Source of the DNA: Rhodobacteraceae bacterium HTCC2083
Lineage (GTDB): Bacteria; Pseudomonadota; Alphaproteobacteria; Rhodobacterales; Rhodobacteraceae
Assembly (NCBI GenBank): GCA_000156115.1
Contig: DS995276.1
Location: forward strand, 252,017 to 316,016
Direction of reading: 5' to 3'
DNA: 64,000 nucleotides
Both the position numbers and the translations under genes were made by a program. How positions within the stretch are numbered: the stretch's first letter is position 1; each line of letters starts with the position of its first letter. The notes beneath the pieces were generated by a model that was given only the letters and a program-made list of their open reading frames with translations, made no database searches and was not told where the DNA came from. Shown here piece by piece: positions 46,133 through 55,504 of this stretch.

Positions 46133-46225
46133 CAGAACGAGAATGAAGCAACAAAAATTATATCATACTAACTTTGTCTAGCCAGACTCGAGGCCACTTA
46201 CTCACGATGAGCGAGGGCTGAGTGA

Positions 46226-47137
46226 TTACCAAGAACGGTGCAAAAGCTTGAGTGTTTCGCTTAAAATTAAACTATCCTTGCGCCGATCTAAAGTGACGAA
46301 ACACAGGCAAGCTGGAACTGATACGGCGTCCGCGATGGCCAAGCCAAATGTCTGTTTTTGATGCAACGCAATCGAATCACGACATAGGCTAAGCCCAATT
46401 CCAGAACGCACCATCTCCAACATAGAAGATTCCTGATCAACCAAAGCAACCACGTTTGGTTTACAGTCGTGATCCTTAAAAACAGAATTCAAAAGCCGAT
46501 GATGAACCGACGTGTCGGGCGTTCCAATCCATGGGAGCGTTGCGAGCGCAGTCCAACCCACCGTTTCCACCTGCGTACCCCACCCTGCTGGGGCAATCAC
46601 GCGATAGTTGAAATCCGCCAGCTTGATCGCGTGAACTGCGTCTTCAGTGCCAGCCCCAATGCGCGCAACATCGTCTGGCGCACAAAGATAAAACCCCGCA
46701 TCAACCCGACCTTGCCTAAGCCATTTTAGAATATCGCCACTGACCCCATGCACCAGCTCCGTTTCGATGTCAGGATGCTCCTTGCGCAAAAGCGCAAGCA
46801 AACGCCCCAACCTTATGAATTCAGGATCAACGATTGTACCGATCTTAAGCTTGCCACTGACATGTCCGACACGCTGGCTGGCGTGGCGACGAAATTCTGC
46901 CATCGCATGCAGCACGTGCTCGGCTTTTTCCAACAGAGCACTCCCATCCGGAGTAATTTTGAGCCCTGTGGCAGAGCGGGAAAACAACGTAATCTCGGTC
47001 TCCTCACTCAAGCGTTTGATTTGATGACTGATCGCAGGTTGCGTCAGGTTCAACACCTCCGCTGCCCGCGAAACACTGCCCTCACGGGCGATCGTCACAA
47101 AAGCCAGAATGTTGTTTATATTGAAAATTCTATCCAT
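46226..47137 (-). CDS. LysR-family transcriptional regulator
   Basis: The 303-residue regulator has the LysR helix-turn-helix (IAREGSVSRAAEVLNLTQPAISHQIKRLSEE) and a periplasmic-binding-protein-like effector domain (KLKIGTIVDPEFIRLGRLLALLRKEHPD, ESSMLEMVRSGIGLSLC). It is transcribed away from the GMC oxidoreductase/CoA-transferase pair with 108 bp between starts, the classic arrangement for a LysR activator of a divergent operon. An ATAC-N10-GTAT inverted pair lies at 47145-47162 in that gap. Confidence 0.92.
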   Translation of the reverse strand: MDRIFNINNILAFVTIAREGSVSRAAEVLNLTQPAISHQIKRLSEETEITLFSRSATGLKITPDGSALLEKAEHVLHAMAEFRRHASQRVGHVSGKLKIGTIVDPEFIRLGRLLALLRKEHPDIETELVHGVSGDILKWLRQGRVDAGFYLCAPDDVARIGAGTEDAVHAIKLADFNYRVIAPAGWGTQVETVGWTALATLPWIGTPDTSVHHRLLNSVFKDHDCKPNVVALVDQESSMLEMVRSGIGLSLCRDSIALHQKQTFGLAIADAVSVPACLCFVTLDRRKDSLILSETLKLLHRSW

Positions 47138-47245
47138 ATAAAAAATACTAATATCGCTGTATCAAAAATGTCATTAGATTTTTTTACCACGATCCGTTCA
47201 TGAGGCTCTGATGATACGGTGAAACGGAAAATATTGGATCCTCAG

Positions 47246-48913
47246 ATGACTGATAGTGCGACAAGTTTCGATTATATCGTGATTGGCGGCGGCTCTGCGG
47301 GATGCCTGATGGCGAACCGACTCAGCGCAGATCCGAAATACAAAGTTCTTCTGCTCGAGGCTGGCAAACCCGACACCTATCACTGGATCCACATTCCCGT
47401 CGGCTATCTCTACTGCATCGGCAATCCGCGTGCAGATTGGATGTATAAAACCCAAGCCGCGAAGGGTCTCAATGGGCGCAGTTTGCTCTATCCTCGTGGC
47501 AAAACACTAGGTGGCTGTTCGTCAATCAATGGTATGATCTATATGCGTGGTCAGGCGCGTGACTATGATAAATGGGCGGAACTCTCGGGGGACGACGCTT
47601 GGAATTGGGAAAACTCCCTAGCGGATTTTAAGGCGCACGAGGACCACTATAAACTTGATGACGACGCTGATCCCGCGACTGGTGACAACAGTCGGTTTTC
47701 GGACATGCACGGTCACGGCGGCGAATGGCGTATCGAAAAGCAACGTTTGCGGTGGGACGTGCTCGACAGCTTTGCGGAGGCAGCAGCAGAAGCAGGGATC
47801 GAGAAGACTGATGATTTCAACGCGGGCGATAATTCGGGCGTCGGGTATTTTGATGTAAACCAGCGCTCCGGCTGGCGTTGGAACACCTCCAAGGCGTTCC
47901 TGCGCCCGGCTAAAACACGTAAAAACCTAACCGTCTGGACCGAGGCGCAGGTCGAAAAATTGACCTTTGAGACAGGCGCAGATGGTCAACCGCGCTGTGT
48001 TGGCGCGTTGGTGCGGCACGCGGGAAATTCTGTGTCGGTGAAAGCCGAGAAGGAAGTTGTGCTGTGCGCAGGTGCGGTGAATTCACCGCAGATCCTGCAA
48101 CTCTCTGGGATCGGCCCTGCTGAACTGTTGAAAAAGCATGGCATCGAGGTTGTGAAAGACGCGCCGCATGTCGGCGAAAACCTGCAAGATCATTTGCAAA
48201 TCCGTGCGGTCTACAAGGTCAAAGGCACCAAAACGCTGAACACGCTGGCGAATTCGCTGGTTGGCAAAGCAAAGATCGGTTTGGAATACGCCTTCAAACG
48301 CTCCGGCCCAATCAGCATGTCACCGAGCCAACTCGGTGCCTTCACGCGCTCTTCTCCAGATCGACCCTATGCGAATTTACAATACCATGTGCAGCCACTC
48401 AGCCTTGAAGCCTTTGGCGAAGACCTACACGCGTTTCCTGCAATGACAGTGAGTGTGTGCAACCTGAATCCCACCAGCCGCGGCCACGTGCGCATCGCCT
48501 CAAGCAATTTCCGCGACGCGCCCGTGATTTCGCCAAACTACCTCGACACGGATGAAGACCGTAAAGTCGCGGCACAAAGCTTGCGGCAAGTACGTGAAAT
48601 CATGGCGCAAGCTGCATTGAAATCTTACGAACCTGAAGAATTCAAACCCGGCATCCAGTACCAAAGCGACGAAGACTTGGCCAAGCTCGCTGGCGACATT
48701 GCCAGTACGATTTTCCATCCGGTGGGTACTGTCAAAATGGGTAGCACCGAGGATAATACAGCGGTGCTAGATCCCCATTTACGCTTGAAAGGCGTGACAG
48801 GATTGCGCGTCGTCGATGCTTCGGTCATGCCCAATATCACCAGCGGCAATACCAATTCGCCCACCATCATGATCGCTGAAAAAGCAGCCGCTTGGATACT
48901 GGCGGGCGTCTAA
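47246..48913 (+). CDS. GMC-family flavin alcohol dehydrogenase (DddA/BetA-like)
   Basis: The 555-residue flavoprotein has the FAD loop YIVIGGGSAGCLMANRL, the GMC signature 1 PRGKTLGGCSSINGMIYMRG, signature 2 GAVNSPQILQLSGIGP and the C-terminal active-site region FHPVGTVKMG...NTNSPTIMIAEKAA. It oxidises a primary alcohol. In DMSP-degrading gene sets a GMC enzyme (DddA) oxidises 3-hydroxypropionate next to dddD. Its neighbour here is a DddD-like CoA-transferase 41 bp downstream, which makes that role plausible; choline dehydrogenase-like activity is the alternative. The start at 47246 precedes the Rossmann loop by normal length. Confidence 0.88.
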   Translation: MTDSATSFDYIVIGGGSAGCLMANRLSADPKYKVLLLEAGKPDTYHWIHIPVGYLYCIGNPRADWMYKTQAAKGLNGRSLLYPRGKTLGGCSSINGMIYMRGQARDYDKWAELSGDDAWNWENSLADFKAHEDHYKLDDDADPATGDNSRFSDMHGHGGEWRIEKQRLRWDVLDSFAEAAAEAGIEKTDDFNAGDNSGVGYFDVNQRSGWRWNTSKAFLRPAKTRKNLTVWTEAQVEKLTFETGADGQPRCVGALVRHAGNSVSVKAEKEVVLCAGAVNSPQILQLSGIGPAELLKKHGIEVVKDAPHVGENLQDHLQIRAVYKVKGTKTLNTLANSLVGKAKIGLEYAFKRSGPISMSPSQLGAFTRSSPDRPYANLQYHVQPLSLEAFGEDLHAFPAMTVSVCNLNPTSRGHVRIASSNFRDAPVISPNYLDTDEDRKVAAQSLRQVREIMAQAALKSYEPEEFKPGIQYQSDEDLAKLAGDIASTIFHPVGTVKMGSTEDNTAVLDPHLRLKGVTGLRVVDASVMPNITSGNTNSPTIMIAEKAAAWILAGV

Positions 48914-48954
48914 GTCCAGCCACACAAAAGATACTAAAGACTTTGGGAGGTCTT

Positions 48955-51465
48955 ATGCGCACTCAATTTTCCAAACTGCCCCTAACGGGCGTGAAAGTCG
49001 TTGATTTCGGCCAGTACATCGCAGGCCCTGCTGTTGCGATGTTGCTGGGCGATTTGGGTGCGACGGTCGTTCATATCGACCCGCCCGAAGGCGCGATGTG
49101 GGACAGTCCTGCGAACGCAACGCTAAACCGCAACAAGCTGATTGTCACCTTGGACCTCAAGACGGGCGACGGCTTGGAAAAGGCGCGCTTGCTTTGCGCA
49201 GAGGCTGACATTATCGTCGAGAATTTTCGCCCCGGAAAGCTCGCCACACTTGGTGTCGACTTCGCTGAGATGCGCGAGGCGCGTCCTGAACTGATCACCA
49301 TTTCCTTGCCCGGTTTCGCTTCCAATGACATGGAAAAACGTGAGCAGCGCGCGTTCGAGAGCATCATTGCCGCCAGTTCCGGCGTTTTTACCGACATGGG
49401 CTTGAACCGCGTGTTGATGGGGCTGAACCCGTCTTTTTCGCCGCTGCCACTCGCCTCTGCTTATGCGTCACAGATCGCGGCGTCGGCCACAGTGCTCGCG
49501 CTGCAATCGCGCCAAATCACAGGACTTGGCGATCAGATCGAAGTGCCACTCGCAGCCGCGGTGATGGAAGGGTTGTGCTATAATTCGATCAAGGTCGAAA
49601 ACATGCCGGAGCGCTACCTGACACAGCGCGAAGTAGAGATCGAGCGCCGCCGTCTTGAAGGCCTGCCGATGAACCTCAGCTACGAGGATTTGCAAGAATT
49701 GCTCGATCCATTTTTCCGCAGCTATATGTGCAAAGACGGACGCATGTTCTACGTGGTTTGCCCAAGCCACAAGAACCACGCGCGCCGGTGTCTTGAGGTG
49801 CTCGGCATCTATGACGAATTGGTTGAAGACGGGCTGACGTCTGAGGAAGACACCTACAAGCCGTGGTCAGAGTGGGAGCATCGCACATCGCTCGGTGTTT
49901 ATCCGATGCCCAAAGATTGGGCCGACAAGATTTCCGCGCGCATGAAAGAGGTGTTTATGACGCGCACCTCCCACGAATGGAAAAAAATGTTTGGGCGCGG
50001 GCATATTCCCGGCGCTGCACAGCGCTGGTTGCAAGAGTGGGTGCATGACGAGTTCGCGGAAACCTCTGGCCTAATGATAGACGTCAACGACCCTGTTTAT
50101 GGTGAAATGACCCAACCCGGACCTGTGGTCTGGATGGAAGAAAGCGGCGAAGAAGCGTTGGAACCTGAGCCACGCCTTTGGGTGGGGTTTGACGAAGCGT
50201 TGAAAACCCTCAAGAAAATCCGCACAGAGTTACCTGATCCATCCGATACCGTCTCACAAAAGGGTTGGCTCTCGGGGGTGCGTGTGCTCGACCTTTGCAA
50301 TGTGATCGCAGGGCCCCATTCTGCGAGCTATCTGGCACGCTTTGGTGCGGAGGTAATCAAGCTCGACCCGTCAGAGCCGATGTATGACAGCTGGAACACC
50401 ATTATTTATGGTCTGAGCCAAATGCGCGGAAAGCGGTCAATCTTGGCCGACATCACCTCGCGCCACGGGAGGCAAGTGTTTGAGGATCTGGTAAAATCTG
50501 TCGATGTGATCGTCTGGAATGCTCCTGACAACCAGATCAAAAAGATGGGGCTTGATGCAGAGAGCCTGCGCAAGATCAACCCTGATGCGTTGTTCTGCAA
50601 ACTTGATTGTTTCAGCGGCGTGCGGCGCGGGACGCGCACCGATTACATCGGCTATGACGATCTGGTGCAGGCGACGACTGGTGTCATGCTGCGCTTTGGC
50701 GGGGCGATGGATCGCCCCGAAGAGCACGCGCATGTGGGTACAATCGATGTGATGTGTGGATTTGGCGGTGCGCTTGGCGTCGCGGCTGCACTCTATCAAA
50801 AATACCGTCATGGTCGGATCGGGCGTGGGCGCACGTCGCTCAACGCTAACAGTGGGCTTTTACAGGTGCCCTTTGCCTATGACTTCAAAGGGCGCAGTCT
50901 TTATGATGAACCCTCGGGGCCCGAAACCAACGGCTACGACGCTCTAACTCGCTTTTACAGCACCGCATCAGGGCGTCATATCCTGCTGAGTGCTTATGAA
51001 GCCGACCTCCCTCGTTTTCGTGATGTTGAAGGGTTGGAAGAACTGCCTGATTTGCCCGAAGAAGATCGCGCCGCCTACCTCGCAACCGCATTCCAAGCGC
51101 AGCGCGCCTCTGAATGGGTGGATCGCTTGCGCGCCGCAGATATTGGGGCCGCTGTATGCGAGTATCTCGATGCGTTGCGTGCCGAGAATTCGCGTGAAGC
51201 AGATGGCACCCCCGGTACTGACAATGGCAGCTATTCGTTCTCAATCTACCCGGACCATCCGAGTGGTCATGAGGTTACCCAACTCGACCCTTATGCCGTG
51301 CGCACGACCCGCAGCATGGTGACAGCAGTACTCCCGTCCGAGAAGTTCGGCACATCGACCCGCAGCATTTTAAAAGAGCTTGGCTACGCAGATCAAGCGA
51401 TTGAAGCGATGATCAAATCTGGTGGTGTAAGTGAGAGCTGGAGCGAAGAATACCTGCCGAGTTGA
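48955..51465 (+). CDS. Tandem class III CoA-transferase, DddD-like
   Basis: The 836-residue protein is two CaiB/BaiF class III CoA-transferase domains in one chain: ~8-400 (VKVVDFGQYIAGPAVAMLLGDLGA) and ~440-830 (VRVLDLCNVIAGPHSASYLARFGA). Aligning the active-site region, the first half has PLASAYASQIAAS, where the catalytic Asp is replaced by Ser. The second half keeps Asp598 in HVGTIDVMCGFGG. This layout and position fit DddD, the DMSP CoA-transferase/lyase, whose catalytic Asp also lies in the second domain. DddD makes 3-hydroxypropionyl-CoA and dimethyl sulfide. Other fused CoA-transferases exist, so substrate is not certain. GGGAGG precedes the ATG. Confidence 0.8.
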   Translation: MRTQFSKLPLTGVKVVDFGQYIAGPAVAMLLGDLGATVVHIDPPEGAMWDSPANATLNRNKLIVTLDLKTGDGLEKARLLCAEADIIVENFRPGKLATLGVDFAEMREARPELITISLPGFASNDMEKREQRAFESIIAASSGVFTDMGLNRVLMGLNPSFSPLPLASAYASQIAASATVLALQSRQITGLGDQIEVPLAAAVMEGLCYNSIKVENMPERYLTQREVEIERRRLEGLPMNLSYEDLQELLDPFFRSYMCKDGRMFYVVCPSHKNHARRCLEVLGIYDELVEDGLTSEEDTYKPWSEWEHRTSLGVYPMPKDWADKISARMKEVFMTRTSHEWKKMFGRGHIPGAAQRWLQEWVHDEFAETSGLMIDVNDPVYGEMTQPGPVVWMEESGEEALEPEPRLWVGFDEALKTLKKIRTELPDPSDTVSQKGWLSGVRVLDLCNVIAGPHSASYLARFGAEVIKLDPSEPMYDSWNTIIYGLSQMRGKRSILADITSRHGRQVFEDLVKSVDVIVWNAPDNQIKKMGLDAESLRKINPDALFCKLDCFSGVRRGTRTDYIGYDDLVQATTGVMLRFGGAMDRPEEHAHVGTIDVMCGFGGALGVAAALYQKYRHGRIGRGRTSLNANSGLLQVPFAYDFKGRSLYDEPSGPETNGYDALTRFYSTASGRHILLSAYEADLPRFRDVEGLEELPDLPEEDRAAYLATAFQAQRASEWVDRLRAADIGAAVCEYLDALRAENSREADGTPGTDNGSYSFSIYPDHPSGHEVTQLDPYAVRTTRSMVTAVLPSEKFGTSTRSILKELGYADQAIEAMIKSGGVSESWSEEYLPS

Positions 51466-51675
51466 TCGCTTGTATTAAGCAGAGTTTGACGGTGTTTTCC
51501 AAAGCGGCGGTCATACAATGTTCTGCAAGCCTGTGCTGATGCGGGCAAGCGGCTCCAAACGCGCGCTTTAAGTGCTTGACAAGTTAAGGTCATTTTACGG
51601 TATTAGAATATCCGAATGACTGTGAAGATGCAATATATGATACGCTGAAGTAGCACTGAATGGAGCGGAACGATC

Positions 51676-51750
51676 CTAGGCTGCATTGGAAACGCTTTCA
51701 CAGGTGCCAACGACATTGTAATGCTGCTTTCGCATAGTAATTTGAGGTAA
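51676..51750 (+). pseudogene. Vestige of a second otnK (DUF1537) 5' end
   Basis: The plus strand reads LGCIGNAFTGANDIVMLLSH and then SNLR-stop. This matches the start of the otnK gene a kilobase downstream (LGCIADDFTGATDLAGLLAR) at 13 of 24 positions. At DNA level CTAGGCTGCAT and TTTCACAGGTGCCA are identical in both, with about 33 of the first 39 bases matching. Only this N-terminal piece remains. It lies in the otherwise gene-free 51466-51832, upstream of ltnD. Confidence 0.7.
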
Positions 51751-51832
51751 TCTCATTTGCGTTAGAGCAAGCAATTCAGATTGCACATGAGTTTATCGCG
51801 TGAAACGTTCCGACCTTTGGGAGACATGAAGA

Positions 51833-52729
51833 ATGAAGAAAATTGCTGTGTTTGGGCTTGGAGCTATGGGCTACGGAATTGCCTCGTCCATCTTGCGAGC
51901 AGGGCATACGACCCATGGCTTTGATGTGGTGCCCGAACAGGTGACGCGATTTCAGGCAAACGGTGGTTCCGCAGGTGCTTTGAATGATGTGGCTGGCTCG
52001 CTTGACGCTGTCGCCGTGGTGGTTTTGAACGCCGCCCAGACAGAGGCTGTTTTGTTCGGTGACGACGCGATTGTCCCGCAATTGCCTGCCGGGGCCGTGG
52101 TCCTTGCCTGCGCAACAGTCCCCCCCAATTTTGCACGCGAAATGGAACAGCGTTGCAACGCCCATGACGTGCACTACCTCGACGCCCCGATTTCAGGCGG
52201 TGCTGGAAAGGCGGCAAGCGGGCAGCTCTCAATCATGGCATCGGGCACTAAGGCGGCTTTAGACGCTGCTAAGCCAGTGTTGGATGCAACGGCTGAAACG
52301 GTGTTCACATTGGGGGACACGGCGGGGGCAGGTTCGGCCATGAAGGCTGTGAACCAATTGCTTGCGGGCGTCCACATTGCCACCATGGCAGAGGCCTTGA
52401 CGTTTGGGATGACGCAAGGCGTAACGCCCGATAAGTTTCTTGAGGTGATCAGCAAATGTGCGGGCACAAGTTGGATGCTTGAGAATCGTGCGCCACATAT
52501 CATCGCTGGCGATTTCACGCCACTGAGTTCCGTGAATATTTGGCCCAAAGACCTTGGCATCGTGTTGGATATCGCCAAATCCGCGCAGTTTAGTGCGCCC
52601 ATCACAACCACGGCTTTGCAACAATTTGTCGAAGCCGCCAAGATGGGATTGGGCGGTGAAGACGACTCTGCCGTTGCCAAGGTATATGCACGTAACACAG
52701 GCCTGACCCTTCCCAGTGAAAAGGAGTGA
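51833..52729 (+). CDS. ltnD: L-threonate dehydrogenase (beta-hydroxyacid dehydrogenase family)
   Basis: The 298-residue NAD-dependent enzyme has the dinucleotide loop VFGLGAMGYGIASSILRAG, the substrate motif DAPISGGAGKAASGQL and the catalytic Lys in MKAVNQLLAGVH. It oxidises L-threonate at C2 to 2-oxo-tetronate. The identification rests on the following genes: otnK, otnC and otnI make up the known tetronate pathway. GGGAGA lies upstream of the ATG. It is the first gene of the operon. Confidence 0.9.
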   Translation: MKKIAVFGLGAMGYGIASSILRAGHTTHGFDVVPEQVTRFQANGGSAGALNDVAGSLDAVAVVVLNAAQTEAVLFGDDAIVPQLPAGAVVLACATVPPNFAREMEQRCNAHDVHYLDAPISGGAGKAASGQLSIMASGTKAALDAAKPVLDATAETVFTLGDTAGAGSAMKAVNQLLAGVHIATMAEALTFGMTQGVTPDKFLEVISKCAGTSWMLENRAPHIIAGDFTPLSSVNIWPKDLGIVLDIAKSAQFSAPITTTALQQFVEAAKMGLGGEDDSAVAKVYARNTGLTLPSEKE

Positions 52730-52733
52730 CCCA

Positions 52734-54005
52734 GTGACAATTGTACTAGGCTGCATCGCGGACGATTTCACAGGTGCCACCGACCTCGCGGGGCTTTTGG
52801 CGCGCAGTGGTGTGCGCGTTTCGTTGCGCATCGGTGTGCCGGAACACCCTCCATCCGAGACCAGCCCGTTTGAAGTGATCGCGCTCAAGTCGCGCACCGC
52901 GCCTGTAAAAGATGCGATTGCAGAAACTCGCGCCGCGTTAGAATGGTTGCGCGCAGCGGGGGCGGAGCGTTTCTTCTGGAAATATTGCTCCACCTTTGAT
53001 TCCACTCCTGAGGGCAACATCGGACCAGTTGCCGAAGCTTTGATGCATGATCTAGAAACGGATCAAACCATCTACTGCCCTGCCTTCCCTGAAAACGAGC
53101 GTTCTATCTTTATGGGAAACCTGTTTGTTGGCCAACAACCGCTTGCTGAAAGCCCAATGAAAGATCACCCGCTGACGCCCATGACGGACAGCAACTTGAT
53201 GCGTTTGCTCGCGCCTCAAGTAAGCAAGCCCGTCGGATTGATCGATAGATTGACCGTGGCGCGCGGCGCTGATGCGGTGAAGGAAAGTTTGGCGCGACAT
53301 CGCACAGACGGAACTGCTCATATGGTCATAGACGCTGTTGCGAACACTGATCTTGAGATCATCGCCACAGCCTGTCGCGATATGCCATTGATGACAGGTG
53401 GGTCTGCCTTAGCGATGCCTTTGCCTGCGCTCTATCTCGCCGATGGTTTGCTCGCTAATGATGTACCAAAACAGAAAACACATCTACTGGCTGCTGAGAC
53501 AATTATTCTCTCGGGTAGCTGCTCTGCTATGACCAATGTACAGGTGGCAGAGTATATCGCAAGCGGCGCGCCTTCTTATCAACTCGATCCAATGACCCTG
53601 ACGCAAACGGGTCCTGAACCCATTCTGGCATGGTTAATCGAGCAAGATTTGAGCCAAGCACCGCTGATCTATGCAACCGCAGACCACGCAAGCGTAAAGG
53701 CCGCGCAAGCCAAGCTAGGTGTTGGCAAAGCCGGCACCTTAATCGAGCAAACTCTAGCCGCCTGCGCACTGGCTGCGCGCGACGCTGGTGCGCGGCGGAT
53801 CATCGTCGCAGGGGGTGAAACGTCGGGAGCCGTGACTAAAGCGCTCAACGTCACGCAGCTGGATATCTCCACAGAAATCGCACCGGGCGTGCCGTGGACT
53901 TATTGTACTTCGGACGGTCATACGATTGCTTTGACTCTAAAATCTGGCAACTTTGGCGCTGAGACATTCTTTAGCGACGCAAAAGCGAAGTTGGACGGAT
54001 CATGA
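52734..54005 (+). CDS. otnK: 3-oxo-tetronate kinase (DUF1537 four-carbon acid sugar kinase)
   Basis: The 423-residue kinase has the N-terminal substrate domain (GCIADDFTGATDLAGLLARSG) and the C-terminal nucleotide-binding domain (RRIIVAGGETSGAVTKAL). It phosphorylates 3-oxo-tetronate at O4. I start at the GTG at 52734, 4 bp after the ltnD stop, because AAAAGGAG lies at the right distance; an ATG at 52716 inside ltnD is the alternative. The downstream stop overlaps the otnC start (ATGA). Confidence 0.92.
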   Translation: MTIVLGCIADDFTGATDLAGLLARSGVRVSLRIGVPEHPPSETSPFEVIALKSRTAPVKDAIAETRAALEWLRAAGAERFFWKYCSTFDSTPEGNIGPVAEALMHDLETDQTIYCPAFPENERSIFMGNLFVGQQPLAESPMKDHPLTPMTDSNLMRLLAPQVSKPVGLIDRLTVARGADAVKESLARHRTDGTAHMVIDAVANTDLEIIATACRDMPLMTGGSALAMPLPALYLADGLLANDVPKQKTHLLAAETIILSGSCSAMTNVQVAEYIASGAPSYQLDPMTLTQTGPEPILAWLIEQDLSQAPLIYATADHASVKAAQAKLGVGKAGTLIEQTLAACALAARDAGARRIIVAGGETSGAVTKALNVTQLDISTEIAPGVPWTYCTSDGHTIALTLKSGNFGAETFFSDAKAKLDGS

Positions 54006-54652
54006 GCAACGAGACCCAACTGCGCGAGCAAATTTGCCTACTGGCGAAGTCAATGTTTGATCGCGGCCTGACAGGCGGCAGCACGGGTAATATCTCTGCG
54101 CGGACAGAAGATGGCGGGCTTCTTGTTTCCCCTACAGGAACCAGTTTTGGACGACTTGATCCCGGACGTCTTAGCCGTTTTGACGCGAATGGCACTTTGA
54201 TCAGCGGAGACAAACCGACCAAAGAAATGCCGCTGCACACAGCCTTCTATGACACGCGCTCCTCGGCTGGGGCGGTGGTGCATCTGCACAGCTGTCACTC
54301 CGTTGCTTTGTCGATGATGCCAGACGCAAATGAAGATGATTTCCTGCCGCGCCTTACACCCTACGCCATCATGAAACTCGGTAAAGTTAAACTGCTGCCC
54401 TTCTTCATGCCGGGCGACGCGGCCATGGGCGAGGCGGTACGCGGGTTGGCGGGAAAACGCTCGGCAGTGATGTTGGCGAACCACGGACCCGTTGTGGCGG
54501 GCAAGGATATCGAAGCGGCCTGCAACGCAATTGAAGAACTCGAAGACACCGCGCGCCTTGCGATGATGACACGCAGCATGAGCCCGCGCGGGATATCGGA
54601 CGCTGATTTGCAGCGGTTGATAACGAAATTTAATGTGGAGTGGGACGGATGA
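54002..54652 (+). CDS. otnC: 3-oxo-tetronate 4-phosphate decarboxylase (class II aldolase fold)
   Basis: The 216-residue class II aldolase/adducin-fold enzyme has GGSTGNISARTEDGGLL, PTGTSFGRLDP, the zinc-binding VVHLHSCHSVA and LANHGPVVAGKDIEAA. In the tetronate pathway it decarboxylates 3-oxo-tetronate 4-phosphate to dihydroxyacetone phosphate, which enters glycolysis. It overlaps both neighbours by 4 bp, pointing to tight co-translation. Confidence 0.92.
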   Translation: MSNETQLREQICLLAKSMFDRGLTGGSTGNISARTEDGGLLVSPTGTSFGRLDPGRLSRFDANGTLISGDKPTKEMPLHTAFYDTRSSAGAVVHLHSCHSVALSMMPDANEDDFLPRLTPYAIMKLGKVKLLPFFMPGDAAMGEAVRGLAGKRSAVMLANHGPVVAGKDIEAACNAIEELEDTARLAMMTRSMSPRGISDADLQRLITKFNVEWDG

Positions 54653-55428
54653 AGTTCTCGGCTAACCTAGGGTTTCTTTGGACGGACCGGTCTTTGCCCG
54701 ACGCGATACGCGCGGCAAAAGAAGCGGGCTTTGACGCTGTCGAATGCCATTGGCCGTATGATACGCCCGCCACTGAAACATTGGCGGCATTGCATGAAAC
54801 AGGCTTGCAGATGTTGGGTCTCAACACGCGTCGTGGCGATGTTGCGGGCGGTGAAAACGGTCTCGCCGCACTGCCAGATCGCACCACCGATGCCCGCGCG
54901 GCGATTGATGAGGCGATTGCTTATGCAAATAATCTTGAGTGCAAAGCCGTGCATGTCATGGCGGGCTTCGTTTCTGGAGGCGACGCGCATGCAACCTTTG
55001 TGGGAAACCTCAACTACGCCTGCGCGCAAGCAGCTGCAAATGGCATCACCATCCTGATTGAACCGCTCAACAAATACGACGCGCCGGGATATTTCCTCAG
55101 CACAACCAATCAAGCGCTTGAGATCATCAAAGAGGTCGGCGCGCCGAACCTAAAACTGATGTTTGACTGCTATCATGTGCAATTGATGGAGGGAGATCTA
55201 AGCCACAAGCTTTCCGACTTGCTCCCCAAGATCGGTCATATCCAGTTTGCATCTGTTCCTGATCGTGGCCCACCTGAAAGCGGCGAGGTGAATTTTGAGC
55301 ACATCTTCGATGTGATCGCGTCGCTTGGTTATAGCGCGCCGCTGGGCGCGGAGTACAAACCCCAAGCGCCCACCGATGAGACGCTGGACTGGCTACGCCT
55401 CAGACAATCCCGCCTCCTGCCTCACTGA
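54649..55428 (+). CDS. otnI: 2-oxo-tetronate isomerase (hydroxypyruvate isomerase family)
   Basis: The 259-residue TIM-barrel isomerase has FSANLGFLW, DAVECHWPYD, the metal-ligand Glu in ILIEPLNKYDAPGYF, LMFDCYHVQLMEGD and HIQFASVPDRGPPESGEV. In context it converts 2-oxo-tetronate made by LtnD into 3-oxo-tetronate for OtnK. The ATG at 54649 overlaps the otnC stop. It completes the four-gene set; no transporter or regulator is directly attached. Confidence 0.9.
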   Translation: MKFSANLGFLWTDRSLPDAIRAAKEAGFDAVECHWPYDTPATETLAALHETGLQMLGLNTRRGDVAGGENGLAALPDRTTDARAAIDEAIAYANNLECKAVHVMAGFVSGGDAHATFVGNLNYACAQAAANGITILIEPLNKYDAPGYFLSTTNQALEIIKEVGAPNLKLMFDCYHVQLMEGDLSHKLSDLLPKIGHIQFASVPDRGPPESGEVNFEHIFDVIASLGYSAPLGAEYKPQAPTDETLDWLRLRQSRLLPH

Positions 55429-55504
55429 CCGCAGGACGGTGCGATTTCAACGGGGTTGTCAGACAAATACGAAACGTCTTCTGCAAGTGCAATAAAACCG
55501 GCCT

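Noticed and set aside
51576-51609. TTGACA with downstream TATTAG/TAGAAT as a promoter
   Set aside because: The spacing to either -10 candidate (19 or 22 bp) is outside the normal 16-18 bp range, so I do not list it.
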